Part shown: positions 48,518 to 60,400 of the stretch, in pieces
Numbering within the stretch: position 1 is the stretch's first letter
Layout of the letters: the number at the start of each line of letters is the position of its first letter
Assembly: GCA_025677815.1 (NCBI GenBank)
Contig: JAIXMP010000047.1
Location: 214,408-278,407 of the forward strand
From: Phascolomyces articulosus
Lineage: Eukaryota; Mucoromycota; Mucoromycetes; Mucorales; Lichtheimiaceae
DNA: 64,000 nt
Reading direction: 5' to 3'
Notes under the pieces: generated by a model
The model's input: the letters and a program-made list of their open reading frames with translations, nothing else
Told to the model about the DNA's origin: nothing
Database searches by the model: none
Made by a program: the position numbers and the translations under genes

Positions 48518-50796
48518 TGGCTTTGGTTAAAAGTAGGAACAGTACTTACTCTTGTCCTCGTTGCTGGCTGCCCACTTCTCAATTTCATATGAATATTATT
48601 GGAACGCTTCATACTGAAGAAACAGTGAAAATACTAGTAGAACGTGGATATTATTTTAATAGTATAAATGAGCAATTCAGATGTAAAAGATTATCAAAAG
48701 ACTTATCAATTCATATAATCAAGGTAATTAACAATAGCTAGTAGTGTATGAGTTTTATACTATTATATATATATATATATATATGTTTTTTAAATGTTAA
48801 AGTTTTCTAACCTACTAATACTCACAGAATGCATTTTTAGAAGTTCCCCATTTTAATATCTATGACTCTTTAGTAGTTGATGAATTGCATCAACTAGGTG
48901 GTGTATATTCACATTTATTAAAAGTCATTGAAAATATGCTATCAGAAGCTGAACAATTGGAAATTGATCTATGGTTAGTATCTATGGTGCTATATAGTTG
49001 AGCAGACTATATTTGTTAGCTTAAGAAATTACACAAGCATAAGTTACTAGTTTATATAATAATTTAAAACCATGCATAGTGCAAGTACCATACCACATTT
49101 TTGTAATCGTCAATAGTTTAACAATACTTACATGATAACTACTCTTGTTTCTCCAACTTATGATGAACTCAAACAGCATATAGGTGTAAGTCTATAATGT
49201 CTAAGCACTAGTAAAGCTGATAAATTTTATTAACTTAAAATTAACTTTTATATGTTGTATTCTAGATTTTATTGGCCTGTGTCCACAACAAGATCCCACC
49301 TCAAATGGTTCTCTGTCTTCGCTATTTTATAAACTTCATGTATCAAGTAGTAGCTAAGGAGCATTCTGCAGATACACTTGATGAAATAGAAAATAATCTT
49401 CAGTTGTTTTATAAATACAGTCCACAAGCTGCACTATTTTCAAGGGTACAAGCAATAACAGTAATTAAAATTGAATATATATATATTGGTGATGCTTTGG
49501 TATCATTTATTACTCACTGTGTAAGATCATTACTCTGTATTAATTGTTTATTAGTCCAACTTTTTATTCCCAAAAAATCATATGCTTACTAAGTATTGAA
49601 TAGATATTGAGAACCATGGTGTTGTAGGATCTTATTCTATATGTCAATCTGAAAATCAGTATAAAGAGGATGTGAAGAAACCAGCAACTCGAACTAACTT
49701 TAACAAACAGATTTTTATAGTGCTGGTTTATTTCATTTCTTTTTTATATATACATAGCTACATATTTATAGTTAAGTGAGTATGGTGATGATTCTGGTTA
49801 ATTAAAAACATACTATTTTTTATTAGATGGGCACATTCATAACACGTTGTGATGCATTAAACGATATTGCAGTAGTTCTAAGCAATATCAGTCAAGATGA
49901 AAGTCCACCACCATCTCTCACCAAATCCATTCCCCATTTTTTATGAACTTATAAATTCAAATCTCCACTTAATGATAGCTGCTCAATCTCACTCTCTAGA
50001 GTATGTAAGCTGGATAACCAGTACTCCTCCTTACAAACTTGTATATAGGTCTTCATAGATACTTATATTGAAAAACGATTTTCAACTATATCATTATATC
50101 TTATGCCAGAGCTTGATACTCCAGAAGTATGTAGTTTTTCTTAATAGTGATATTTGTAATTTAATGGTTTACAATCATATTTTAATGATTATATATAAAT
50201 CTAAAAACTTGTATTTTTTCTACTATAGATTCATATTTACAAAACAATCACAATCCACCAAACTACAGATGACGATGGAGAAACCTATGACGAAGTAGTT
50301 AGAACTGTTACTGAATTTAAGGGTACTGACTGGTGTGATTTCATTGAGCTTGATGGTGGTTATTATAGTCGCCCTTTACTTTTGTTCTAAGGTTGTTATA
50401 AGAAAAAAGTTGTTGATATGTGCTTGATTAAGCGATATTTACCTATTCAAGGCACATCTTATATTACTGGAATAGAGGTGTTAGAAGTCCAAGTCATGAA
50501 AAAGGTTGTTCCAGCATCAGATATATTAAGACTCATCCACATCGTTCCTAATTTTGAGGCAGGAAAGGATGTAAACACAGGGTACTATAATGCGTATTTG
50601 CTAAACTATGATGCTAATAGGTATATCTGGTCAGAAAATAAAGGTGTCCTGGATGACAGATTACCACTACCATTGATTACATAGGATGATGTTGAAAATT
50701 CAAAGAGAGCTATGGAGGAAGAGGTAAATGTAACAAACAGCAACCAAACAGCTAAACGTGATAAAATGAGTGAATAGGTAAAAAATCATTAGTTTC

Positions 50797-51369
50797 TGTA
50801 GTATAGATAAGAATTAACAATAGAATTAATAACAAAGAGAGATGGAGACAGAAGAAGTCTTATAAGAATCAATATAGATTTATTATAATGATAAAGATGA
50901 TAATAAAGATAATTATATTCTAGTTTTATAAGTACAGTATTTATATATTTTCTTATCCATGCCACTTAATCATTGATCATGGTAGTTTGTTAATATTGTA
51001 TTTGTTTAATATAATGGATATATATTATAGGTAGTGTTCATAGTAATATAACACAACATAAGGAGATATAATTATATTTATTGTACATATATATATTTGT
51101 TGACCATTAGTCATTGGATGATTATTATTACGTTTATGCTCTTACTTATACAGTAAGAAGGTATGGTAGTATTTGTGTATTATTTAATAATTATTGTGTA
51201 TAGGATATTATACCAGAATCATTATTATTATATTATTATTGGAATGAGGATTATGTGAGGCAACTGATATTATTTATTTATATTATTATTTATTATTTGT
51301 AATAACATGATGTAGTAGAATCAGTGATAATATATATAAGAAGAAGTGTGGATATGTAAATATGCTATA
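50797..51369 (-). repeat. Solo LTR, family 1, copy a
   Basis: 573 bp, TG...(C)A type, flanked by GTTTC on both sides (50792-50796 and 51370-51374). It is in reverse orientation to copies at 51995-52563 and 58140-58697. Its ends have drifted (TGTAG and GCTATA instead of TGTGG and GCCACA). It inserted just after the stop of the Plavaka gene. Confidence 0.85.
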
Positions 51370-51539
51370 GTTTCTTTATTATTTGATACTTCTTATCCCT
51401 TTCTTTACATTTTTATGTCATGTACTTCAATTAAAATAAAATATACAAACATCTTGTTTTTTTAATTGAGCGAATTCATCTTTTACTTAATATCTTATAA
51501 AAAATTAATAGTGTATTTATAATTACTTATATAGTTACC

Positions 51540-51760
51540 TATATCTAAGGCTATATAGGCTCATATCAGTTTATCAATTTAAAGTAGAACCTAATATTGG
51601 AAAATGTCAGCAGATACTATATAGTATACTACCTATCCCTTTCTAGGTGAACCTATATAAACAGACACAAGACAAATATAGTACCTAGGTAAGCCCAGGT
51701 AAGCCTAGGTCAGCCTATGTAGCCTATGCTTTATTGCTAATTCACACATATCCTGTTTAG
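51540..51760. repeat. Cluster of CCTAGGT / TATATAGGC words
   Basis: Many short direct and inverted words (AGGCTATATAGGCT, CCTAGGTAAGCC, CCTAGGTCAGCC, ATGTAGCCTATGC), similar to 38140-38300. It could be a subterminal region of the Plavaka-type element. No matching outer TIR was found. Confidence 0.4.
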
Positions 51761-51994
51761 CCTGATAATGCTTCCTATATAGTCTTACCTCTACAAAACC
51801 CCTTTTCTTAATAGAAATAGAGACTGTGACATTAATTTGTGGCAAAATTCAAATTCATAATACTCTATCATTTTTTGTTCTTTTTCCTTCAAACTTAAGC
51901 AAAATATAGTCTACCTTCTGAATGAGGTTTTTTAAAAAAAACTAGAATCAAATATGGTAATTATTCGTTATTTTCATATATGAGAAGCATTTAG

Positions 51995-52563
51995 TGTGGC
52001 ATATTTACATATCTACACTTCTTCTTATATATATTATCACTGATTCTACTACATTGTGTTATCACAAATAATAAATAATAATATAAATAATATCGGTTGC
52101 CTCATATAATCCTCATTCCAATAATAATATAATAATAATAATTCTGGTATAATATCCTATACACAATAATTATTAAATAATATACAAATACTACCATACC
52201 TTCTCATTGTATGAGTAAGAGCATAAAAGTAATAATAATCATCCAATGACTAATGGTCAACAAATATATATATGTACAACAAATATAATTATATCTCCTT
52301 ATGTTGTGTTATATCACTATGAATACTACCTATAATATATATCCATTATATTAAACAAATACAATATTAATAAACTACCATGATCAATAATTAAGTAGCA
52401 TAGATAAGAAAATATATAAATACTGTACTTGTAAAACTAGAATATAATTATCTTTATTATCATCTTTATCATTATAATAAATCTATATTGATTCTCATAA
52501 GACTTCTTCTGTCTCCATCTCTCTTTGTTATTAATTTTATCATTAATTCTTATCTATACCACA
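51995..52563 (+). repeat. Solo LTR, family 1, copy b
   Basis: 569 bp, from TGTGGCATATTTAC to CTATACCACA, with TTTAG duplicated at 51990-51994 and 52564-52568. It contains a TATATAAATAC box followed by a TC-rich leader near its 3' end, which suggests plus-strand sense. The ends are perfect 5-bp inverted repeats (TGTGG/CCACA). Confidence 0.9.
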
Positions 52564-52617
52564 TTTAGGACACAAAATTTTCAAAAAAAAAATAGACCAG
52601 AAATTTTTATGCAAATT

Positions 52618-52773
52618 TTATTCTTCCTTATTACTGATATCAGGATCACCAAACTCTTGAGAAGGACCTGTAAGAACATAGCCATTTTCATGTCCATTAT
52701 AGTATACTTTATACTGGTCAACAGTTTTGTTCCAGATAGACCAAAGAGCAGTATGATCAATTCTGGCAAATGC
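52618..52773 (-). pseudogene. Orphan last exon of an unknown gene
   Basis: After a good acceptor (TTTTGTAG) 51 codons read as a normal protein end: AFARIDHTALWSIWNKT, YKVYYNGHENGY, then PSQEFGDPDISNKEE and a TAA. No matching upstream exon was found on the minus strand. It is probably the stranded end of a transposon or host gene. Confidence 0.4.
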
Positions 52774-53988
52774 CTACAAAAGCTAGGTTCTTACTAAACC
52801 AGTAGTAGGATTTTCTTCTGGACATTAGTAAAACCCAGAAAGACTAGCTAAGCTTAGAAAGGCCTAGAAAGGCTTAAAAAGGTTAAAAAGGTGAGAAAGT
52901 GACCTCTTATTCCTACAAATATATAGAAATCCTTTTTAAGCCTTTCTAAACAAATAGGGAACTTTTCTAGGGCTACAAGCTACTAGTAATATATGATCAT
53001 TTTGTGCTACTATTTTATCTATTATTTACCACAAACATAATAATAACAATGTAGACTTTTTAAAACAAAGCCATAATGAGTATTGATAAGGAAACAGGAA
53101 AAATAAAACAGTGTATTCATTTTCACTATGCATTTTGCATTTCATTTATTTTAATTTTATATGCTAATAAAGCTAACTAACATTGTCATTGTTTCAAACT
53201 TAACCAACTACTACTCACTTCTATGGCCCTAACCTACTCATTACTCTAGAGAAACGTTGTATTTTTTATTTATTTAAATGTTTTATTTAATTTTTTTATT
53301 AATTAATATTTTTTTGCAAATTTGTTATATTTTTAATGTTTTTATTTTCTACTTATATTCATTATTATTATTAATTTTAATACTAATATAAAATTTAAAA
53401 CATTTTTAGGTTTCAAAAATTATTCCGAGTTTAAAAATTATGTTCTCTTTATAGAAACTAAATCATATGACTATTATTTGAAGATATCTATTATCCTTAT
53501 ACATTTCTCCTAGTGTTCTCCTAAAGCATGTAAAATACTCCAACTGCTGTTAGTACTACTTTGTTATGTTTTCCTTCATATCATGTCTTGTACTTGAGAC
53601 CAATTGATTCAGCATGAGCTTTATGGTATTTTAAACCGAGTAACTTACCAATAACCACATTACCTATTAGCTAAAACGAACACAATTTTAACTCAACAAA
53701 TGGTGCACAGTAAAAATAAGAATACTTGCATAAATGACACTTAGACAAATAATGTCCTAGAAATTACTACACATAAAGAAATACATGGTAATTGGCCATA
53801 AAAATCATAAGAGTAACTCTTTAAAGTATTTATACTGAAACACAATTATTCTAATATGTTTAAATGAAGATACAGATTCAATAGATGCTGATAATGCCTC
53901 TGGTTGGTGCATTTAATTTATTTATATTTTACTGTTTCTACTTTCTAAAAAGAACTGATTTCTTAAGAATTTTATTAATATTATAAAG
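52774..53988. other. Gene-free AT-rich DNA
   Basis: The first 200 bases contain AGAAAGGCCTAGAAAGGCTT-like repeats (52840-52960), with inverted relatives nearby (CCTTTTTAAGCCTTTCT). The rest is AT-rich, with nothing recognised. Confidence 0.45.
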
Positions 53989-54167
53989 GTTCAGATGATG
54001 ATGAAGAGATTAACCTTGATGTACAAGAGTTTCAAGACTACACACTAGGTATGCATATTCCAGAATATAAGTTACTAAATTTAATTTGTATCTTCTTTCT
54101 TTTTTTTTCAGAAGAAACTGATGATGACTTTGAAGAATCAGATCTGTTAGATAAACCAAATGAATAG
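53989..54167 (+). pseudogene. Acidic two-exon gene tail
   Basis: After acceptor TTATAAAG the frame reads SDDDEEINLDVQEFQDYT to a donor (GTATGC) at 54048. A second exon after a T-rich acceptor gives EETDDDFEESDLLDKPNE and TAG 54165-54167. No upstream part is identified. It may be part of another decayed element. Confidence 0.35.
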
Positions 54168-54754
54168 GAAAATGAAATCCAAATGTTATTTTAAGAATTA
54201 CTTACAAGTAGTGCATTGGATCATATGATTAGCATTATTCATCTCATCTGCTATCTGCTTATCCGATCTAATATCCAATAGCATCTGCAAATAAAATATA
54301 TATAAGTCATAATATACAATATTCATCTTATCTACCATCTGTTTATCAAATAGTATATGCAAAAACAATATAAAAGATAAAATAAGAATATTGCAATCTA
54401 AGGGAATATAATGTCTTTTATTTATTTGAGAATTGTATGTCAAGATTCTGTTATACATAGTAGTTGATTCTATTTGAAGATTTAATATTGTTAGATCTAC
54501 AATTGTTACTTTTTATCTAATCCCGAGATACTAAATCACAAAAATCATCATGTTCTATTATATCATTCTTATTATGTTTTGACTTTCTTTATATATGAAA
54601 TGATATTTTTAAATATGCCTACATATCCCATCCTCTGTATTCCTTGTCTCTATTTTTTTCTTTATAAATAATGTTGAAATAATGTAAATGTATCATTAAA
54701 TCAAGATATAGGATGGTGAATAAATGATAAATAGATTTTACCCTTAAAGATAAT
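54168..54754. other. Gene-free AT-rich DNA
   Basis: Holds two imperfect copies of an ATCATCTGCTATC/TATCTACCATC-like segment near 54236-54350. Nothing else is supported. Confidence 0.4.
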
Positions 54755-55189
54755 TGTTGTATCAGAGAGAAATCAATTAATAAAAAGAATAAAAGGAGAT
54801 GAGATAAGTCAATGAGACCTGAAAATAATGAACTGAAGTTTATTAAGATAAAAAATAATCTCTCTATTTATAAGAAAGTGCTCATCATGGATGGACTATC
54901 ACAACTTGCACATTATAGTATAATATTAGAATATAGATTGCATCATTTGGATTGCATGTTATAAGGACAGTATATTTAAGTAGACTATGAATGATACTGT
55001 TAGAAGGATTGCATAATCCAGCATAATTAACAATATGTGAAAGAGGATGGTGCAATACTATGTGTAACATAAGTAATTATCCAAATAGAATCACCACACA
55101 AGTGAGATATAGGGTGAATAACATTAATAATAATAATAATAATGAAGAATTATTATTTATTATGAAGCTATTGTATATTGGATACCACA
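54755..55189 (-). repeat. Solo LTR, family 2, copy a
   Basis: 435 bp, TGTTGTATC...GATACCACA, inverted relative to 56480-56914. Flanks ATAAT (54750-54754) and ATGAT (55190-55194) fit a 5-bp duplication with one change. An AAT microsatellite lies near the inner end in both copies. Confidence 0.8.
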
Positions 55190-56479
55190 ATGATATTTCA
55201 AATATTCTTTTTTTATATCCATAACTATGATAATCCTTGATCAACTCTATGTTTGTCTTCCAGATCCATTAAGCAACAGCATTTTTTCATCCAAAAAAAA
55301 AGTTATAGAGAATGCATAATTTTTTATTTAATTCTGCTCAACCTCATCATATAATGAATGGTGTAATAATATCCAAAAAAAAATCATACTATTTTGTTGT
55401 TTTACTGTAAGATAGTAACTAATGCATATATAGTTGTAACATAGATCCAAGTATTGTAGTAAAACAGATGTGATTGTATATAATTAATAGGTCATCAAAA
55501 AGAAGTAAATAATGGTAGATAACAAATATTATAGATAGATGGTAGTAATTATTGATGTTCATGATAGATTGGTCCTAATTATTAAGATAGATACTTGTAG
55601 TTACTAAAGAAATACGTGTTTCGTCCAGATGAAAGACATTATTCATTGTACTATATATATAGGAATATCCATCTTATAAAGAACAATTATATATAAGTCA
55701 AAATGGTTGATTTATAGATAATTAATAGTAACAATATAATTAATGCTATTAGTAGATGAAATAGAAATCATGAAACACTATTACTATAGAGAAAAATTTA
55801 TCTGCATACATATTCCATAATCACTAATGGTGGTTAAGTATATATGGCTATTTGTTTTGCATGCATATCTAATAGAATCCATATTATATAGATAAATATA
55901 AATATGTTAAAGAAAACAACAACTTCTGAGATTATATAGTTCATTATGAAAAAGAACATCGTGTTGTTTTATATAAACTGATATTATTAGGAAATAATGA
56001 TTAAAGAGATGCATCACCATCTCCAAGTAGTGTCAAGTACAAGAAAGAGTATTATGCATTTAAAAAAGACTAGGCTGATCAAGTTGTTCAAAATAAAATA
56101 AAAAATCAGTCACAGTAAACAAAAAAAATAGATTCAATCAGATTTTATTATGAAAGTCATCTATACTTGATTCTTGGCTCAAATGTTTTTCTAGCCAGTG
56201 GAGAAGATGCTAGATGTATTTGAAAACAAATGCAGAGATAAAAACTCTGAAGATGGGGATAATGGAATTTATGAATTGAGAGTTATAAAAAAAGAAAAAA
56301 AAATATATAGGTAAACATTTTCCTTTAGGAAACATATTTTTTTTGTTGCTTTTCAATATACTTTTCAATACTCTGTTTAAAAAGGATAATGTTAAATAAC
56401 TAGTATATTAAAGACACGACTTGGATAAGTAACAATATATATATAATCATATCTCTGATAATGATATTCCTAATATGAT
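55190..56479. other. Gene-free DNA between two inverted family 2 LTRs
   Basis: About 1.3 kb, AT-rich, without coding pattern, RT or gag motifs. The flanking LTRs point in opposite directions, so this is not the interior of one retrotransposon. Confidence 0.5.
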
Positions 56480-56914
56480 TGTTGTATCCAACATACAATG
56501 GCTTCACAATAAATAATAATTCTTCATTATTATTATTATTATTACTGTCATTCACCCTATATCTCACTTGTGCGGTGATTCTATTTAGATAATTACTTAT
56601 GTTACACACAGTATTGCACCATCCTCTTTCACATATTGTTAATTATGCTGGATCACGCAATCCTTCTAACGATATCATTCATGGTCTACTTAAATATACT
56701 GTCCTCATAACACGCAATCCAAATGATGCAATCTATATTCTAATATTACACCATAATGTGCAAGTTGTGATAGTCCATCCATGATGAGCACTTTCTTATA
56801 AATAGAGAGATTATTTTTTATCTTAATAAACTTCAGTTCATTATTTTCGGGTCTCGTTGACTTATCTCGTCTCCTTTTATTCTTTTTATTAATTGATTTC
56901 TCTCTGATACAACA
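56480..56914 (+). repeat. Solo LTR, family 2, copy b
   Basis: 435 bp, from TGTTGTATCC to GATACAACA, with ATGAT at 56475-56479 and 56915-56919. It carries TTATAAATAGAG and, downstream of it, AATAAA-like signals, which fits plus-strand sense. Confidence 0.85.
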
Positions 56915-56978
56915 ATGATTGTTTTTCTTAATTAGATCCTCCTCTCATCCTGGTCCATTATATTATATTCTGACACCA

Positions 56979-57451
56979 TGCTCTATAATAAATACCAATA
57001 TTACACAAAAGACACAGCCTGAGCACATATACAAATAAGGAAACTTAAATAATCCTTGTATAAAAAAGGAAATTAGTACAATCATATAACGATGTACTAC
57101 CTTCATATAACTCTCTAAAAAGAAAACGTCAAAGAAGATGTCAAAGATAAAAGGTGCAGCCTTATACCTATCCTTATAGCTACCCTCATAAATGATAATA
57201 ATTACCATATCCCAAAGGTCCCGATTCATCCATCTATAATATAGAATAGTATAAAATAAGTAACTAAGCCCACATCTTTCACAGAATAGAAAAAGTATAA
57301 ATAAGCCATTATAAATGTAATTGTAGAAAAGTAATTCAACTTTTATTGTAAAAATCTTTCTCTTCATTAAAAAACCTATAACAAAGTCTCAAAGGATTTA
57401 CATCGTCCGTTTTTATCTTTTATTCTAATCTAAAATTAACCAAATTCCACA
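56979..57451. repeat. LTR (family 3) next to the Ty3-type element
   Basis: 473 bp bounded by TG (56979) and CA (57451), ending 46 bases before the gag ATG. Read on the plus strand it has GTATAAATAAGCC and would be the 5' LTR of the Ty3 element. However, no tRNA-type primer site follows. Read on the minus strand it starts TGTGGAATTTGG, ends AGAGCA, and is followed at once by TGGTGTCAGA, which looks like a primer-binding site. The orientation is therefore open. The relative at 43180-43623 has the inverted orientation. Confidence 0.65.
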
Positions 57452-57497
57452 TTTTTTCCTTTGAATACTTTATTTTATTTTTTACTTACCTTAAAAC

Positions 57498-60400
57498 ATG
57501 TCTAATCTATCTGATATCCAAAACCGCGCTCCTCTTGTTGACTACCAAGACGAGAGTGATGCTGCCTCTCCACAATCTCAAAACTATGAAGAATTCCATA
57601 ATTCTGGTGATGAAGACCAAATAATGGAAGAAGCGCAATCAGATGCTGAAACTGCAAGTGTCTCCAGTCACTCACAAGCATCCAATCATACAGTGGATTC
57701 CAAGAAGTCCAACCAATCCTGGACTACCGCTCGTTCATCTGCTATTACTCCTGGTTCCATATTTTCTGAATATGCTAATCTAAAGGCCATGATGGAGAAT
57801 ATCATCCATCATTATAAAGTCGAGTTAGAAAGGTTAATCAAGCAATATAATTGTGTTCTATCTTCAGCCAGTCCTGAAATATTGAAATAGAGACAGTAAG
57901 ACATCATCAATACCCAAAAAACCCTCTGTGCTTTCCATACCTCTTACTATTAAGAATATAGTCCTAAAAGCCAAACAAAATCCAAAGCGGGAAATAAGAA
58001 CACTAACAGGATGACCGCCAAGGATGCCCCGTTATTTCAAGTCACTGGAATGACAATCAAGGATAATAAGAAAGAGGTGTTCGAATCAGTCAATCATTTC
58101 CTGTGCTGTTTCAAGAAAATTGTTGAAGCCAATACTAGTTGTGGCATATTTATATATCTATACTTCTTCTCATATATATTATCACTGATTCTGCTACATC
58201 GTGTTATTACAAATAATAAATAATAATATAAATAAATAATATCGGTTGCCTCATATAATCCTCATTCCAATAATAATACAATAATAATGATCCTGGTATA
58301 ATATCCTATACACAATAATTATCAAATAATACAAATACTACCATACTTCTCATTGTATGAGTAAGAGCATAAAAGTAATAATAATCATCCAATGACTAAT
58401 GGTCAACAAATATATATATGTACAACAAATATAATTATTTCTCCTCATGTTGTGTTATATCACCATAAACACTACCTATAATATATATCCGTTATATCAA
58501 ACAAATGCAATATTAACAAACTACCATGATCAATGATTAAGTGGCATAGATAAGAAAATATATAAATACTGTACTTATAAAACTAGAATATAATTATCTT
58601 TATTATCATCTTTATTATTATAATAAATATATATCGATTCTCACAAGACTTCTTCTGTCTCCATCTCTCTTTGTCATTAATTCTTATCCATACCACACTA
58701 GTGACAAGATTGATAAACAATGGTCCAAGTGGCTCCCATTAGCATTTCCCCATGACCTCGATCACTGGTATGACCAAAAATTGGCAAAGAATGATAAGTA
58801 TAGTTGGTCAAAGGTATGCAAGGTGATGAAAAAGAGATTTCAATCTATAGATTTACATATAGAAAAAGCCATGGAACCATATACCATGACCATGAACAAA
58901 GGCGAAACTGTTGCTGATTATAGCACACGTTTTCTCAACGCTTGTCGCGATGGTGGTGTCAAGGACGAACCTGGTCTTGCTTTATGATTTTTAGGTTCAA
59001 TAGATGACCATATTGAAGAGAATGTCAAAATAGCCTGGAGCAGTCGCCATAGTTTAAGACTACCTCGTTCAGTAGAAGAAGTGTTATGTATTGCTGATGC
59101 TGTCACCCTCAAAAAAAGAAGTCGTCGGCAAGAAGATTCTGCTGGTCCTGCTTACCCAAAACGCAGAATAAATAATGGTGGTGTTGTTACTGGCATAGCA
59201 AAAAAGAGCTGGTGCCCCCATCATAAAGCGTATGTTGCTCATTCTGCCAAGGAATACTGGTTAAAAAGAACGAATTCAAGTTCGTCGTTGTCTACTACTG
59301 AAAATCGGTTTAAGAAAGGTAAATGTATTTATTGTGGTAATGAATGGTCTAAAGAACACTGTTGCCAAGAGTACCATGATGCAAAAAAGAAAAAAAGAGA
59401 AGAGAATATAGAGAGACGTGTAAACGCTATTTCTGCTCCCTCTTAAGTAATCTCCGATGCTGCTAACCAATTAGAGCAGTTAGAAAATCATCCTGCTGAT
59501 GATATCTTGAATGAATTGGATGAACTGGAAGCCTTTGCTGCTGGTAAGAACTTGAACAATACAAGTCTACAAAAAACAAAACAAAACAAAAACAATCATA
59601 ATCCATCTTCAGAATCACTAATAAGGTCCCCTATTTTAATACAGAATAAACGATGCATAGCAATGATCGATTCGGGTGCTCAAATTTCTGCTATAAATAA
59701 GAGCTTATGTGATAAATATAGTTGGCCTATAAATTATATTAATGGGATAATAAAATATGCTGGTACTGGTGACCACCATAAATGTGTTGGTACTTATAGT
59801 CCTCTACAAATTAGCTATAATCATCATAAACCTACTTTTACTTTTGAAGTGATGGAATTAGAATGTGAAGATGTGATAGTTGGAAAAGATCTTATGCCAC
59901 ATATTGGTCTTACTATAACTGGTTTAGCTGTAAAATGGGATGATATCAATGACAATAGTTCGAAAAAGGATGATCTAATTGATCTAGAACGAGTAAAAGA
60001 TATTGAATACCCTGCAGGCTCCACCAAACAAAGAAAAGAATTTTTTGAACAAATACAACCCTGGTTGGATAGAAATTCAAAAATTCCCGTTAACTTCATT
60101 TTGTCCTCTTGAAGAGTCAATCATCGAATTACTGACTCCTGAAGGTGTTACCTCATTTCAAAGACAATACCCACATCTATATCATTTAAGACCAGTAGTT
60201 GACGAAGCAGTTAAAAAGTAGTTAGAGGATGGTGTTATTATAAGAGCTCCTGTTAATACGGCATAGAACAGTCCTATAACAGTTGTGGATAAAAAGTCTT
60301 CATCAGGTGAAATTACTAGAAAAAGAATTTGCCTTGATGTCTGACAATTGAATAATAAACTACTCACAAATGATAGACATCCTTTACCTTTAATAAAAGA

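Larger units (their letters stand above)
41160..50777 (+). pseudogene. Plavaka-type (CACTA superfamily) transposase, split by an insertion
   Basis: The gene starts at ATG 41160 with a C2H2-like finger (CPFASCRCKF...HINAAH). The central part has ALDETLVSGNTHHKAYPLYC, KLANIPSAIRNK and VLAYFPVL, matching the Plavaka core in which an introduced DNA element is 'paid' with a D...T..S..S pattern. The frame reaches VADLPEQ, an intron (42855-42932), and five codons, and is then cut by the element at 42944-48517. It resumes at 48521 with ALVKSRN, then CPRCW. A DELHQLGGVYSHL segment follows after another intron, then the C-terminal domain (VPASDILRLIHIVP) ending at TAG 50775-50777. Premature stops: TGA 41253, TAA 41442, TGA 42208, TGA 42691, TAG about 50390 and TAG 50682. 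One donor near 42705 reads GC rather than GT. Confidence 0.75.

Noticed and set aside
54755..56914. A complete LTR retrotransposon between the two family 2 LTRs
   Set aside because: The LTRs are in opposite orientation and the interior has no gag or pol, so they are two separate solo LTRs.
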